DNA of 64,000 bases from CAHJXF01 sp038225855 (lineage in GTDB: Bacteria > Pseudomonadota > Gammaproteobacteria > Burkholderiales > Burkholderiaceae_D), in the NCBI GenBank assembly GCA_038225855.1, contig JBBRQU010000003.1:96780-160779 (forward strand). The letters are read 5' to 3'. The position numbers and the translations under genes were made by a program. This document shows positions 27,381 to 37,414 of the stretch, piece by piece. A model generated the notes under the pieces. The model was given only the letters and a program-made list of their open reading frames with translations. It did not search any database and was not told the DNA's origin. Numbering within the stretch: the first letter of the stretch is position 1; every line of letters starts with the position of its first letter.

Positions 27381-27439
27381 CGCTCTCGGTCCGCGGCCGA
27401 GGGGTAGAGAAAAAATTGTTCACAGGGGAGAGATCAAAG

Positions 27440-29653
27440 ATGAAAGCCACTCAAGCGGGATCGAACCAGCCACGCATCAAAGCCGTCTGCGCCGGCCTCT
27501 TCATCGCATCGACAGCGCTGGGGCTCACATCGTGCGGCGGCGACGACAACGGCAATGACAACGGCGGCAGTCCGAAGGTCCAGCTCGCGGTGGTATCGTC
27601 AACGAGTCCCGACTGGGTATCGGGCGGTGACGCGCTGATCAAGGTGAGCGGCGACGTGGCGGGCAACAAGGTAGTGGTCAAGCTCAACGGCGTTGACGTG
27701 ACCAGCGCATTCGTTCCTCAGTCCTCGGGCGCTCTTTCCCTCGGTCTCGTGAGCGGCATGACCGTCGGCAAGAACACGTTGACCGCGGACCTGATTCAAG
27801 CTGGTCGCACGGAGGCGTCGTCGAGCGCGTCGCTGACTCTCACGAACTATCCGCGCACCGGCCCGATGTTCTCGGGTCCGCAGGAAACCCCTTTCATTTG
27901 CGAGACGCAGAACTTCACGATGCCCGATGGCACCAAGCTCGGCGCGGCGCTCGACGCAAATTGTTCGGCGAACACGCAGGTGCAGTACGTCTACCGGACG
28001 ACGGCGACAATCGGGCCGCAGTTCTTGCCCTTGCCCAACCCGAGCACGTTGCCGGCCGATGTCGCGAACACCACCACGACCGAAGGCAAGACCGTTCCCT
28101 ATGTGGTCCGCATCGAGACCGGCACGCTCAATCGCGCCATCTACCAGACCTCGATATTGCATAACCCGAAGAGCGATACGGCTCCGACGGCTGCCAACCC
28201 GCCTGCGAGCTGGAATGGGCGCCTCGTCTATACCTTCGGCGGCGGTTGCACCGGCGGCTGGTATCGGCAGGGCAGCTCGACCGGTGGCGTGCTCGACGAC
28301 AACATCCTGAAGCAGGGTTACGCCCTGGCGTCGTCGTCCTTGAATGTCTTCGGCAACAACTGCCAGGATCTGACTGCGGCAGAGTCGATGGCGATGGTCA
28401 AGGAACGTTTCATCGAGACCTACGGTCCGCCGCGCTACACGATCGGCTTCGGCTGCTCGGGAGGGTCGTACCAGCAACATCAGATTTCCGACAATTACCC
28501 CGGCCTGCTCGACGGCATCCTGCCTGGCTGCAGCTTCCCGGAGGTCGCCTTCGCGACGGTCTACGCGATCACCGATATGCGCCTGCTCGGAAATTATTTC
28601 CAGAATGTCGTTCCCGGGCAGTTCAGCGACGCACAACAGGCGCAGGTGGCAGGCGTTCTGAGCGCAAAGACGATCTACACCGGTACGGTCTATGACGGCG
28701 CGCAGCGCATCGCGCCGGATGTTTTCTGCCCGTCGATACTTCCGGTGGCGCAGCGCTACAACGCGGTGACCAACCGGACTGGAGCGCGCTGCGACGTTTA
28801 CGATCACGCGGTCAATGTCTATGGCAGGGACCCAGTCACCGGCTTCGCGCGCAGGCCGATTGACAACGTCGGCGTTCAATACGGGTTGAAGGCGCTCAAT
28901 GCCGGCGCCATCACGGTCGACCAGTTCCTCAACATCAACGAACGGGTCGGCGGTTACGACAACGATGGCAAGTTCGTTGCGCAGCGGACCCAGGCCGACA
29001 CGCTGGCGACGCGTGCGGCATACCAGACCGGCCGATTGACGAATGGAGGAGGCGGCCTCAAGGATGTCGCGATCATCGATTACCGCGCATTCGTCGACGA
29101 CGATCCGATCGGCAATATTCATCTGCGCTATCACTCGTTCTCCATGCGAGAGCGCCTGAGGAAGGCGAACGGCGATGCCGACAATCAGGTCATGGTCGTC
29201 GAGGACTCGCGCTACGGCCTGTACACCAGCGACAGCCCGTTGCTGCTCGGGGCCTTGAAGAACATGGACCGCTGGCTGGCCAACGTGGCAGCCGATACGT
29301 CGACAGACTCGAAGCACGTCAAGATCGTGAAGAACAAGCCCGCCACGCTTCAGGAGGGTTGCATGACGCGCGCCGCGAGCCCTGCTTTCATCGCCGAAAA
29401 ACAGGACATGACTGCAGGTCAGTGCGCAGCCCTCTACCCGGTTCCGGCGGCTCCACGCTTCGTGTCGGGAGCGTCGATCGCAGCGGACGTCGTGAAATGC
29501 CAGCTCAAGTCGATCGCGACGAGCGACTACACGCCGGCCTTCACCGCTGCACAGCAGTCCCGCCTGGCGGCAATCTTTCCGAGCGGCGTCTGTGACTGGT
29601 CGCAGAAAGGTGTCGAGCAACAAGGATTGCGCGGTACCTGGCTCGCCTTCTGA
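27440..29653 (+). CDS. DUF6351-family exported hydrolase-like lipoprotein
   Basis: Large lipoprotein of 737 residues; the signal ends in LTSCGG. It matches my recollection of the DUF6351 family, which has an alpha/beta-hydrolase-like core: the stretch YTFGGGCTGGWYRQG and the putative nucleophile S340 in GFGCSGGSYQQHQ. Several cysteines suggest disulfides. Substrate is unknown; the family is related in architecture to tannase-like esterases. ATG 27440 is preferred to the frame start at 27416. It follows the broken GntR gene and precedes another exported hydrolase. Confidence 0.78.
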   Translation: MKATQAGSNQPRIKAVCAGLFIASTALGLTSCGGDDNGNDNGGSPKVQLAVVSSTSPDWVSGGDALIKVSGDVAGNKVVVKLNGVDVTSAFVPQSSGALSLGLVSGMTVGKNTLTADLIQAGRTEASSSASLTLTNYPRTGPMFSGPQETPFICETQNFTMPDGTKLGAALDANCSANTQVQYVYRTTATIGPQFLPLPNPSTLPADVANTTTTEGKTVPYVVRIETGTLNRAIYQTSILHNPKSDTAPTAANPPASWNGRLVYTFGGGCTGGWYRQGSSTGGVLDDNILKQGYALASSSLNVFGNNCQDLTAAESMAMVKERFIETYGPPRYTIGFGCSGGSYQQHQISDNYPGLLDGILPGCSFPEVAFATVYAITDMRLLGNYFQNVVPGQFSDAQQAQVAGVLSAKTIYTGTVYDGAQRIAPDVFCPSILPVAQRYNAVTNRTGARCDVYDHAVNVYGRDPVTGFARRPIDNVGVQYGLKALNAGAITVDQFLNINERVGGYDNDGKFVAQRTQADTLATRAAYQTGRLTNGGGGLKDVAIIDYRAFVDDDPIGNIHLRYHSFSMRERLRKANGDADNQVMVVEDSRYGLYTSDSPLLLGALKNMDRWLANVAADTSTDSKHVKIVKNKPATLQEGCMTRAASPAFIAEKQDMTAGQCAALYPVPAAPRFVSGASIAADVVKCQLKSIATSDYTPAFTAAQQSRLAAIFPSGVCDWSQKGVEQQGLRGTWLAF

Positions 29654-29782
29654 GCGAACGTCATCGGGGCGGTCGTCCGGGCTCGAACCGGCGGCCACCC
29701 TTCAAGTCTGACGCTCGAGCGCTATATTCAAACCCAAGCGTCGCCGTGCTTTCGGCCAAGAACGCGAACCGGAGGAGTCACC

Positions 29783-31912
29783 ATGACACAACGGACATAC
29801 TCGCGCGGCCTTCGGGTCGTGCTGGTCGGGACGGCGCTAGCGGCGCTCCCGATGCTCACGACTGAAGTCGCGCAGGCGCGCGTCACGCGCATCGTGATAG
29901 ACGCCACCACGCCGCTCACCGGCCAGAACGTTCCTTACCAGCAGGTGCGTGGACGCGCCTTCGGAGAGCTCGATCCGAACGACGCACACAACACGATCAT
30001 CACCGACATTCAGCTCGGCAAGGACAGCGATGGCAAGGTGCGCTACGAGGTCAGCTTCACGCTGACCAAGCCGGTCGATCTGTCCCTGGCGAGTGGCCTC
30101 ATGTGGCACGACGTACCGAATCGCGGCGGCGCGATCACGATCGTTGCGACCGAACGAAATTTCGGCGACGTCGGGCTTGCGAGCGGTTGGCAGGCCGATA
30201 ACGCCGGCGCTACCGCCATCCCGGCGAACCATGCCACCGGCAGCAACCATTGGGTCGCGGCGCCGATTGCGCGCAACTCCGATAGCACCCCGGTCACGGG
30301 CGCCGTTCTCGGACGCATCGTCAATCGATCCGGGCCCGCTTCAGCGCCGCTGAACGTGATGGGCAACCCGATTCCCTATCTGCCGGCGAGTCTCGATACC
30401 GCGCAAGCAGTCCTCGTCACCCATACGCACGAGACCTTCAATGGCAACGTGACCGCAGGTTCGGTGATCCCGAGCGGCGATTGGGCGTTCGCGCATTGTG
30501 ATGCGAACAATCCCTTCCCGGGTATCGCGCAGGATCTCGACCTGACGCATCTGCCCGGGACCTTGCCGGTGCACATCTGTCTGCGCAACGGCTTCGATTC
30601 CAATGTGCTTTATCAGGTCGTCTATCCGGCTCAGGGCGCCTATTTGCTCGGCGTCGGCATCGCCGCGTTTCGCGACGTGAATTCATTCTTCCGCTATGCG
30701 GCGATGGACGATTTCGGCACGCCCAATCCGATTGCAGGAAAAATTATTCGGGCCGTGATTCGCGGCGTTTCGCAGTCGGGAAACTTCACGCGGCAGTTCA
30801 TTCATCAGGGATTCAATCAGGACGAGTCGAATCGCATCGTGCATGACGGCGCGTGGCCGATCATCGCGGGCCGACGCGTCGCGGCCAACGTCCGCTGGGG
30901 GCAACCCGACGGAGTGCTCGAGCTCTATCAGCTCGGCAGTGAGGGGCCGCAATGGTGGGTGCCGTGGCCCGATGCCGTGCGCGGCTTGCCGACGCGCGGC
31001 ATCCTCGATCGATGCAATGCGACCGGCACTTGCCCGAAGATCATCGAGCACTTCGGCAGCGCGGAGGTGTATGCGCTCAAGATGACGACCGAATGGGTCG
31101 GGACCTCGGCCAATGCGGACATTCCGCTGAACCGCAACATCCGCCGTTACTACGTGCCCAGCACCACCCACGGCGGAGGTGCCGGCGGCTTCAATCCCAA
31201 TCCGCCGAACACGCCGGTCAATTGTCCGGGCAACAACTGGGGACAGGGCATGTTCCGCGCCAACCCCGTGCCCGAGACCGAGCTCGTCAACGTGCTTCGC
31301 GTTGGAATGCGCAACTGGCTCTTGAACGGGACGCCGCCACCGCCGAGTCGCTATCCGACGCTCACGGGCGGCAACCTGGTCGATCCCACCCAGACCGCGA
31401 TGGGCTTTCCTTCCGGGGTACCGGGTGTGCCGTCATCGATCTTTCTTCCGGAGAACTTCGTCAATCCGGTGTTCGATTACGACTGGGGCCCGCAATTCGA
31501 TCCCAGCGATGCGACCGGTGTCCCGACCAATCTTCCCCCAGCGATCAGGCACGTGATCGCGATGAAAGTGCCGCGTGTCGACGCCGACGGCAATGAACTC
31601 GGCGGCGTGCCGACGGTGCTGCGCGATGCTCCGCTGGGTACCTACCTTGGATGGAACATCACCGCTGCGGGTTTTCACGCAGGGCAGGTTTGCAATTACA
31701 TCGGAGGCATGATTCCTTTTGCTCGAACCCAGGCGGAGCGTTCACTCAATGGCGACCCGAGACTATCGCTCGAGGAACGTTACGGCACGCACGACGGATA
31801 CGTTGCCGCAGTGCGCACGGCGGCGGACAACGCGCTGTCGCAAGGCTATTTGCTTCAGGCCGATCATGACGCGTTGATCCAGGCGGCACAGGCCAGCACC
31901 GTACTTCAGTAG
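29783..31912 (+). CDS. Exported alpha/beta hydrolase (Abhydrolase_10 type)
   Basis: Exported protein of 709 residues with a signal peptide (VVLVGTALAALPMLTTEVAQA). The family motif GVSQSGNFTRQFIHQGFNQD matches the alpha/beta hydrolase family often called Abhydrolase_10, with the active-site serine in SQSG. The later stretch STTHGGGAGGF probably holds the His region. The ATG has a strong GGAGGAG upstream. Natural substrate is unknown; ester or cyclic-ester cleavage is the general expectation. It lies 130 bases after the DUF6351 gene and before a PEP-CTERM gene. Confidence 0.82.
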   Translation: MTQRTYSRGLRVVLVGTALAALPMLTTEVAQARVTRIVIDATTPLTGQNVPYQQVRGRAFGELDPNDAHNTIITDIQLGKDSDGKVRYEVSFTLTKPVDLSLASGLMWHDVPNRGGAITIVATERNFGDVGLASGWQADNAGATAIPANHATGSNHWVAAPIARNSDSTPVTGAVLGRIVNRSGPASAPLNVMGNPIPYLPASLDTAQAVLVTHTHETFNGNVTAGSVIPSGDWAFAHCDANNPFPGIAQDLDLTHLPGTLPVHICLRNGFDSNVLYQVVYPAQGAYLLGVGIAAFRDVNSFFRYAAMDDFGTPNPIAGKIIRAVIRGVSQSGNFTRQFIHQGFNQDESNRIVHDGAWPIIAGRRVAANVRWGQPDGVLELYQLGSEGPQWWVPWPDAVRGLPTRGILDRCNATGTCPKIIEHFGSAEVYALKMTTEWVGTSANADIPLNRNIRRYYVPSTTHGGGAGGFNPNPPNTPVNCPGNNWGQGMFRANPVPETELVNVLRVGMRNWLLNGTPPPPSRYPTLTGGNLVDPTQTAMGFPSGVPGVPSSIFLPENFVNPVFDYDWGPQFDPSDATGVPTNLPPAIRHVIAMKVPRVDADGNELGGVPTVLRDAPLGTYLGWNITAAGFHAGQVCNYIGGMIPFARTQAERSLNGDPRLSLEERYGTHDGYVAAVRTAADNALSQGYLLQADHDALIQAAQASTVLQ

Positions 31913-31960
31913 CGAGAGCGGGCATCCACAACCATGTCAGTCGTCAACGGAGGAAAGAAC

Positions 31961-32611
31961 ATGAAAAGAACATTCGTTACAGCGGCGTTGATTGCCGGAT
32001 GCTTCGCGACGCTATCGGCAGAAGCCGCGGTGGTGGTGGGATTCACGAGCATCTTCGCGCCCAACCAATGGACCACCACGACGACCGGCAACCTCATCGG
32101 CGCGTCCGGCGGCTCGACCACCATGAACAGCACGACTCTCGTGATGGTCGGTGGTGATGCGATCAGTCCCGATCCCGCGAACTTCGCGCCCGCGTGTCTG
32201 GGCGCGACCAATGGATTTCCCGGTCCTTGCCAGATCAACATCCAGACGACGCATATCCTCAATCCCTTCGTTTTCGATTGGGCCTACACGACCGCGGATT
32301 CCGCCGGTCCCGGCAGCGATTTTTTCGGCATGCTGATCAACGGCGTGAGATTCCAGCTGTCCGATCCCGGAGGCGCGATCAATCAGTCGGGCCATGTGAC
32401 GATCGCGGCGAATTCGTCCTTCGGTTGGTACATCAACTGCACCGACTGCATCGAAGGCGCGGCGAGGGCCACGATCACGGGCTTTCGGGCCGGTACTGTT
32501 CCCGAGCCCGACACGATCGCGCTCCTGGGGTTCGGGATCGTGGGCGTCTACGCAGCGCGGCGCGAGCGGCGTCGATCCCGCTCGACTCGGTCGGAATTTT
32601 TTTCGGACTGA
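31961..32611 (+). CDS. PEP-CTERM sorting-domain protein
   Basis: Exported protein of 216 residues. It has a signal peptide (FVTAALIAGCFATLSAEA) and at the C-terminus the PEP-CTERM signal: VPEP, a hydrophobic helix (TIALLGFGIVGVYAA) and Arg-rich end (RRERRRSRSTR). Such proteins are sorted by exosortase and often belong to exopolysaccharide-producing bacteria. The body has two conserved Cys pairs but no enzyme motif. The exosortase is not in this window. It converges on the FAD hydroxylase/OYE gene. The RBS is GGAGGAA. Confidence 0.9.
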   Translation: MKRTFVTAALIAGCFATLSAEAAVVVGFTSIFAPNQWTTTTTGNLIGASGGSTTMNSTTLVMVGGDAISPDPANFAPACLGATNGFPGPCQINIQTTHILNPFVFDWAYTTADSAGPGSDFFGMLINGVRFQLSDPGGAINQSGHVTIAANSSFGWYINCTDCIEGAARATITGFRAGTVPEPDTIALLGFGIVGVYAARRERRRSRSTRSEFFSD

Positions 32612-32634
32612 TTAATCCTTGCTGACGCACGCGG

Positions 32635-35079
32635 CTACTTTTTTTGGCGAAGCAACGATAGCGACTCCAGTGCAGTTGCGGCGTCCTCGCGCGCGCGTCT
32701 GGCGAGCGTGTAGGCCTGCTGCGCACCGGGCAGATATTGCGCGGGCCAGGTGGCGCCTTCGAAGCCCGCTGCGCTCGCTGCGTGCAGCGTGAAATAGGGA
32801 TCGACCAGATGCGGGCGCGCGAGCGCGACCAGGTCCGCGCGACCCGATACCAGCAGCGTGTTGACCTGATCGGCGCTCGTGACCGCGCCCACCGCCATCG
32901 TCGCGATGCCGGCTTCGAGCCGCACCTGTTCGGCGAAGGTCGCCTGGTACATGCGGCCATAGACGGGACGCGACGCGGGGTCGGTCTGGCCGGTCGATAC
33001 GTCGATCAGGTCGCAACCGTGCGCCTTGAAGGTCTTCGCGATCTCGACCGTATCGGCGCCGGTGGTGCCGCCGGCGATCCAGTCGGTCGCCGACACGCGC
33101 ACGCTCATCGGCTTGTGCCTCGGCCACACCGCGCGCACCGCGTCCCACACTTCAAGCGGAAAGCGCAGGCGATGTGCGAGGCTGCCGCCGTACGCATCCT
33201 CGCGACGATTGGTGATCGGCGAGATGAAGCTCGCTAGCAGATAGCCGTGCGCCATGTGGAGTTCGAGCATGTCGAAGCCGGCCTCGTCGGCGAGAAGCGC
33301 CGAGACCACGAACTCGTCGCGGATGCGATCCATGTCGGCCGGCGTCATCGCGCGCGGCGGTGCGTTGACGCCCTCGCGATACGCGACCGGCGACGGCGCG
33401 TAGAGATCCCAGTTGGGTCCATGAAGCACTTCGTCGAGCGGGTCGTCCATCTTCTCCCAGCCGACCTGGGTCGAGCCCTTGCGGCCCGCATGGCCGATCT
33501 GCATGCAGAGCTTGGCGTCGCTGTGGCTGTGCGCGAAGTCGACGATGCGCTTGAACGCGTGGGCCTGCTTGTGGTTCCACAACCCCGTGCATCCCGGCGT
33601 GATGCGCGCGTCGGGTGAGGGACACGTCATCTCGATGAACACCATCCCCGCGCCGCCCAATGCGCGCGTCGTGTAGTGCACGAAATGCCAATCGTTCGGC
33701 ACGCCGTCGATCGCCGAGTACTGCGCCATCGGCGAGACCACCACGCGGTTCCTTACCTGCATGTCGCGCAGCACCAAGGGCGAGAACAGTGGCGGCGCCT
33801 TGAAGGACTTCGGCAACGACGCGCGCAGCGAGCGAGCGACGCCACGATTCCACCAGTGCTCGACTTCGGCCACCAGCGGCGCGTCGCGCAATCGCAGGTT
33901 CTCGTGCGTGATCTGCTTGGAGCGCGACAGCAGCGAGTAATTGAACTGGATCGGCTCCATCTCCCAGAAGCGCCGCACGTTCTCGAACCACACCAGACTC
34001 ACGTTGGCCGAGTGCTGGATGCGTCCGACTTCATCGCGGCGATCGGTCTCGTAGTGCGCGAGGGCGCGTTGCAGATCGTCGGGCTGCTTGACCACCGCCG
34101 CGTGCAGCGCGATCGCGTCTTCGAGCGCGAGCTTGGTTCCCGAGCCGATCGAGAAGTGCGCGGTGTGCGCGGCATCGCCGAGCAGCACGACCTGTGCGCA
34201 CTTCCCATTGCCGCGATCGATGCCGCTGTCGATCCGATGGTGCCAGGTCTTGCAGGTGATGGTCGGGAACTGTCGCCAGTGCGACCGGTTGGTCAACGCC
34301 TCGTGACCCTGCAACTCTTCCGCGAAGAGACGCTCGACGAAGCGCACCGTTGCAGCCTCGTCGGTCGGCGAAAGGCCCGACGCGCGAAACGCGTCGTCGG
34401 TGGTCTCGATGACGATCGTGCACTCGCCAACGGGTGCATCGGGATCATTGCGATCTCGCGCCGTACGCGTATTGGTGAACTCGTAGGCATGCATGTTCCA
34501 GATGCCGGGCTGGTGCTTGGCGTCGCGAGGACTGATCGTGTCCTCGCGAAAGCTGTACGTGAAGCCCGGCAGGTTCATGCGCGCGCCCAGCCACGTGAAG
34601 CGATTGCTGCGCAGATCGACCTCGGGCGCGAAGTGCGTCTTCAATGCTTCGCGAATCTGGCTGTTGATGCCGTCGGCCGCGACGATCAGGTCGGCGTCGG
34701 CGTGCGCAGCGAGCCCCTGGTCGTCGACGCCATAACGGATCGCGACGCCGAGTTCGCTTGCGCGGCGTTGCAGGATTTGCAGCAGCGTGAGGCGACGAAT
34801 GCCCGAGAAGCCGTGGCCGGTGGACTTCGACACTGTCCCCTTGAAGTGCGTGTAGATGTCGTCCCAGTAAGCGAAGTGAGCGGCGATCTCGCGGTAGGTC
34901 GGCTCGTCGGCGCGACGCAGGTTGGCCAGCGTTTCGTCCGAGAGCACGATGCCGAAACCGAAGGTGTCGTCGGCGCGATTGCGCTCGGTCAGCTCGATGC
35001 GCGCGTCGGGAAAACTCTTCTTCGCGAGGATCGCGAAGTAGAGGCCGGCCGGACCGGCGCCGATGATGTCGATGTTCAT
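32635..35079 (-). CDS. Bifunctional salicylyl-/2-aminobenzoyl-CoA hydroxylase-OYE reductase fusion
   Basis: An 814-residue fusion. The N-terminal flavoprotein monooxygenase starts with IIGAGPAG (residues 6-12) and has the DG motif VLLGDAAHTAHFSIGSGTKL. From about residue 425 comes an old-yellow-enzyme domain (APPLFSPLVLRDMQVRNRVV, HYLLASF-like LHMAHGYLLASFISP, NRREDAYGGS). The Azoarcus 2-aminobenzoyl-CoA monooxygenase/reductase has this layout and hydroxylates and reduces the ring of anthraniloyl-CoA; the homologous salicylyl-CoA 5-hydroxylase is the other candidate. Divergent kynU, which produces anthranilate, supports the first. No dedicated ligase is next to it. Confidence 0.88.
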   Translation of the reverse strand: MNIDIIGAGPAGLYFAILAKKSFPDARIELTERNRADDTFGFGIVLSDETLANLRRADEPTYREIAAHFAYWDDIYTHFKGTVSKSTGHGFSGIRRLTLLQILQRRASELGVAIRYGVDDQGLAAHADADLIVAADGINSQIREALKTHFAPEVDLRSNRFTWLGARMNLPGFTYSFREDTISPRDAKHQPGIWNMHAYEFTNTRTARDRNDPDAPVGECTIVIETTDDAFRASGLSPTDEAATVRFVERLFAEELQGHEALTNRSHWRQFPTITCKTWHHRIDSGIDRGNGKCAQVVLLGDAAHTAHFSIGSGTKLALEDAIALHAAVVKQPDDLQRALAHYETDRRDEVGRIQHSANVSLVWFENVRRFWEMEPIQFNYSLLSRSKQITHENLRLRDAPLVAEVEHWWNRGVARSLRASLPKSFKAPPLFSPLVLRDMQVRNRVVVSPMAQYSAIDGVPNDWHFVHYTTRALGGAGMVFIEMTCPSPDARITPGCTGLWNHKQAHAFKRIVDFAHSHSDAKLCMQIGHAGRKGSTQVGWEKMDDPLDEVLHGPNWDLYAPSPVAYREGVNAPPRAMTPADMDRIRDEFVVSALLADEAGFDMLELHMAHGYLLASFISPITNRREDAYGGSLAHRLRFPLEVWDAVRAVWPRHKPMSVRVSATDWIAGGTTGADTVEIAKTFKAHGCDLIDVSTGQTDPASRPVYGRMYQATFAEQVRLEAGIATMAVGAVTSADQVNTLLVSGRADLVALARPHLVDPYFTLHAASAAGFEGATWPAQYLPGAQQAYTLARRAREDAATALESLSLLRQKK

Positions 35080-35137
35080 GTCGCGCCCTGTCGTTCAGTC
35101 CCGATCGGATCACAGCGGCCCACAGCGGCTCGTTGCG

Positions 35138-35166
35138 TTGGCACACAATTGCTTTAAGTCTAAAAT
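35138..35166 (+). promoter_or_regulatory. Sigma-70-like promoter for the kyn operon
   Basis: TTGGCA at 35138-35143, a 17-base spacer, and TAAAAT at 35161-35166. Initiation would fall near 35173, which makes the ATG at 35230 rather than the one at 35173 the likely kynU start. It lies in the 150-base gap to the divergent FAD/OYE gene. Confidence 0.6.
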
Positions 35167-35229
35167 AATTTCATGGGTACGCAAACTTCGATCGCCGAGT
35201 CGCCGGGTCTCACGCATATCGATACGAAC

Positions 35230-36597
35230 ATGAGTCCGCGCACGCGCACGCGAGCGGACTGTGCTGCGCTCGACGCCGCCGATCCACTGGCTGCGATGCG
35301 CGATCGCTTCGCGTTGCCCGACGACGTGATCTACCTGGACGGCAACTCGCTCGGCGCGCTGCCCAAGGCGACTGCGTCGCATGTTGTCGACGTGATCGAA
35401 CGGCAATGGGGCGAAGAGTTGATCGCGAGCTGGAATACCGCCGGATGGATCGCGGCGCCGCGCCGCGTCGGCGACGCGCTTGCGCCATTGATCGGCGCGC
35501 GCAACGGCGAAGTCGTCGTCGCCGATTCGACGTCGATCAATCTCTTCAAGGTGCTCACGGTTGCGATGCGGCTCGCGAGCGACGGCGGCGCAGCGCGCGA
35601 CGTTGTCCGCGACATCGTCCGCGACATCGTGGTTTCCGAAGCCGACAATTTTCCGACCGATCTCTACATCGCCGAAGGCGTGCTGCGGCAGTTATCCGAT
35701 GCGCGCGGCGCCGGCGCGACCTTGAAGCTCGTGCCGGCGACTGCCGCCGACGCGCGCCAGGATGCGATCGTTGCGTCGCTGAGCGCAAAGACCGCGGTGC
35801 TGATGCTCACGCACGTCAACTATCGAACCGGCGCGATGCACGATATGCAGGCGCTGACGCGCGCGGCGCACGACGCGGGCGCGCTGGTCGTCTGGGACCT
35901 GGCGCATTCGGCCGGCGCGGTGACTGTCGATCTGCATGAGGCCGATGCGGACTTCGCAATCGGATGCGGCTACAAATATCTGAACGGCGGTCCGGGCGCG
36001 CCGGCGTTTCTATGGGTGCATCCGCGGCACGTCGAGCGCTTCATGCAGCCTTTGTCGGGGTGGATGGGTCACGCGGCGCCGTTTACTTTCGATTCGGCCT
36101 ACGCGCCCGCAGCGGGCGTCGATCGCTACCTGTGCGGCACGCCGCCGATTGTCTCGATGGCCGCGCTCGAATGCGGAATCGCGTCGTTGAAGAGTCTCAC
36201 GGGCGCGCCCTGTGCCATGCCGGCGCTGCGCGCGAAGTCGGTTGCGCTGACCGAGCTCTTCATCGAGCAGGTCGAGAGTCGATGCGGTGACGCGCTGGTG
36301 TTGGCTACACCGCGCGATGCGGCACGACGCGGTAGTCAGGTTTCTTTTTTCGCGCGCGGCGCGCTTGCCGCTCACGGCTACGCACTGATGCAGGCGCTGA
36401 CCGAATGCGGAGTCATCGGAGACTTCCGCGAGGGCCGCGGTGATGACGGTGTCGGCGACGACATCCTGCGATTCGGATTCGCGCCCGCATATCTGCGTTA
36501 CGTCGATGCCTTCGACGCGGCGGAGGCAATCGGCGACACGCTCGCAAGCGAGGCGTATCGCGATCCGCGCTTTCAGGTGCGGGCGGCAGTCACGTGA
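35230..36597 (+). CDS. kynU: Kynureninase
   Basis: PLP enzyme that splits kynurenine into anthranilate and alanine. From ATG 35230 the product is 455 residues, near the bacterial family length; ATG 35173 would add 19. The PLP lysine is K249 in GCGYKYLNGG, followed by GAPAFLWVHPRH; the N-terminal IYLDGNSLGALPKAT and VWDLAHSAGAV are also kynureninase marks. It is first in kynU-kynA-ridA-gcdH and divergent from the FAD/OYE fusion. kynB (formamidase) is missing from the neighbourhood. Confidence 0.95.
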   Translation: MSPRTRTRADCAALDAADPLAAMRDRFALPDDVIYLDGNSLGALPKATASHVVDVIERQWGEELIASWNTAGWIAAPRRVGDALAPLIGARNGEVVVADSTSINLFKVLTVAMRLASDGGAARDVVRDIVRDIVVSEADNFPTDLYIAEGVLRQLSDARGAGATLKLVPATAADARQDAIVASLSAKTAVLMLTHVNYRTGAMHDMQALTRAAHDAGALVVWDLAHSAGAVTVDLHEADADFAIGCGYKYLNGGPGAPAFLWVHPRHVERFMQPLSGWMGHAAPFTFDSAYAPAAGVDRYLCGTPPIVSMAALECGIASLKSLTGAPCAMPALRAKSVALTELFIEQVESRCGDALVLATPRDAARRGSQVSFFARGALAAHGYALMQALTECGVIGDFREGRGDDGVGDDILRFGFAPAYLRYVDAFDAAEAIGDTLASEAYRDPRFQVRAAVT

Positions 36598-36607
36598 AGC
36601 GATTCGC

Positions 36608-37390
36608 ATGACCCATCCGTCGCCCACCTACAGCGACTATCTCTCGCTCGACACGCTGCTGTCGTCGCAGCACCCGCGCTCGCCCGACCACAACGAGATG
36701 CTGTTCATCGTCCAGCATCAAACCAGCGAGTTGTGGATGAAGCTGATGCTGCACGAGTTGCGCGCGGCGATCGCGAACCTGCACAACGATGCACTGCCAG
36801 CGGCGTTCAAGATGCTCGCGCGCGTGTCGCGCATCATGGAGCAACTGGTGTCTGCGTGGACCGTGTTGGCTACCATGACGCCAAACGAGTACAGCGCGGT
36901 ACGGCCCCATCTGGGAACGTCGTCGGGTTTTCAATCTCCACAATATCGTGAGATCGAGTTTCTGCTGGGCAACAAGGGCGCTCGTCACATCACGTCGCAC
37001 GAAGGCGCGTATCGCACCCATCTCGAGGCCGCGTTGCGGGCGCCGAGCATCTATGACGAAGCGATCGGCCTGCTCGCGAAAAGCGGCTTCGCCGTCGATC
37101 CCGTACCGCTCGATCCAACCGTGCCGCGGCCCTTTGACGCGGCGGTCGAAGCCGCGTGGCTGGTGGTCTATCGCAACCCCGAGCAGCATTGGCGACTCTA
37201 CGAACTCGCCGAGGAATTGATCGACCTCGAAGACGCATTCCGGCAATGGCGCTTTCGTCACGTGACCACGGTCGAGCGCATCATCGGATTCAAGCCCGGC
37301 ACCGGCGGCACGGCGGGCGTGAGTTACCTGCGCAAGATGCTCGACGTGGTGTTGTTCCCGGAATTGTGGAAAGTACGCACCGATCTCTAG
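36608..37390 (+). CDS. kynA: Tryptophan 2,3-dioxygenase
   Basis: Heme dioxygenase that opens the indole ring of tryptophan to N-formylkynurenine. The 260-residue protein has the family stretch NEMLFIVQHQTSELWMKLML, the motif GTSSGFQSPQYREIEFLLGN, and the C-terminal RHVTTVERIIGFKPGTGGTA with GVSYLRKMLD. It begins 10 bases after the kynU stop, so both are cotranscribed. In-frame starts further upstream lie inside kynU and are not used. N-formylkynurenine still needs a formamidase from elsewhere in the genome. Confidence 0.97.
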   Translation: MTHPSPTYSDYLSLDTLLSSQHPRSPDHNEMLFIVQHQTSELWMKLMLHELRAAIANLHNDALPAAFKMLARVSRIMEQLVSAWTVLATMTPNEYSAVRPHLGTSSGFQSPQYREIEFLLGNKGARHITSHEGAYRTHLEAALRAPSIYDEAIGLLAKSGFAVDPVPLDPTVPRPFDAAVEAAWLVVYRNPEQHWRLYELAEELIDLEDAFRQWRFRHVTTVERIIGFKPGTGGTAGVSYLRKMLDVVLFPELWKVRTDL

Positions 37391-37414
37391 CAGCTTGCCG
37401 ACGCAACCGACATC

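Noticed and set aside
35146..35172. A second MarR-like palindrome in the kynU/fusion gap
   Set aside because: The AT-rich stretch reads as the -10 box of the kyn promoter and lacks good symmetry; it does not match the 21477 palindrome.
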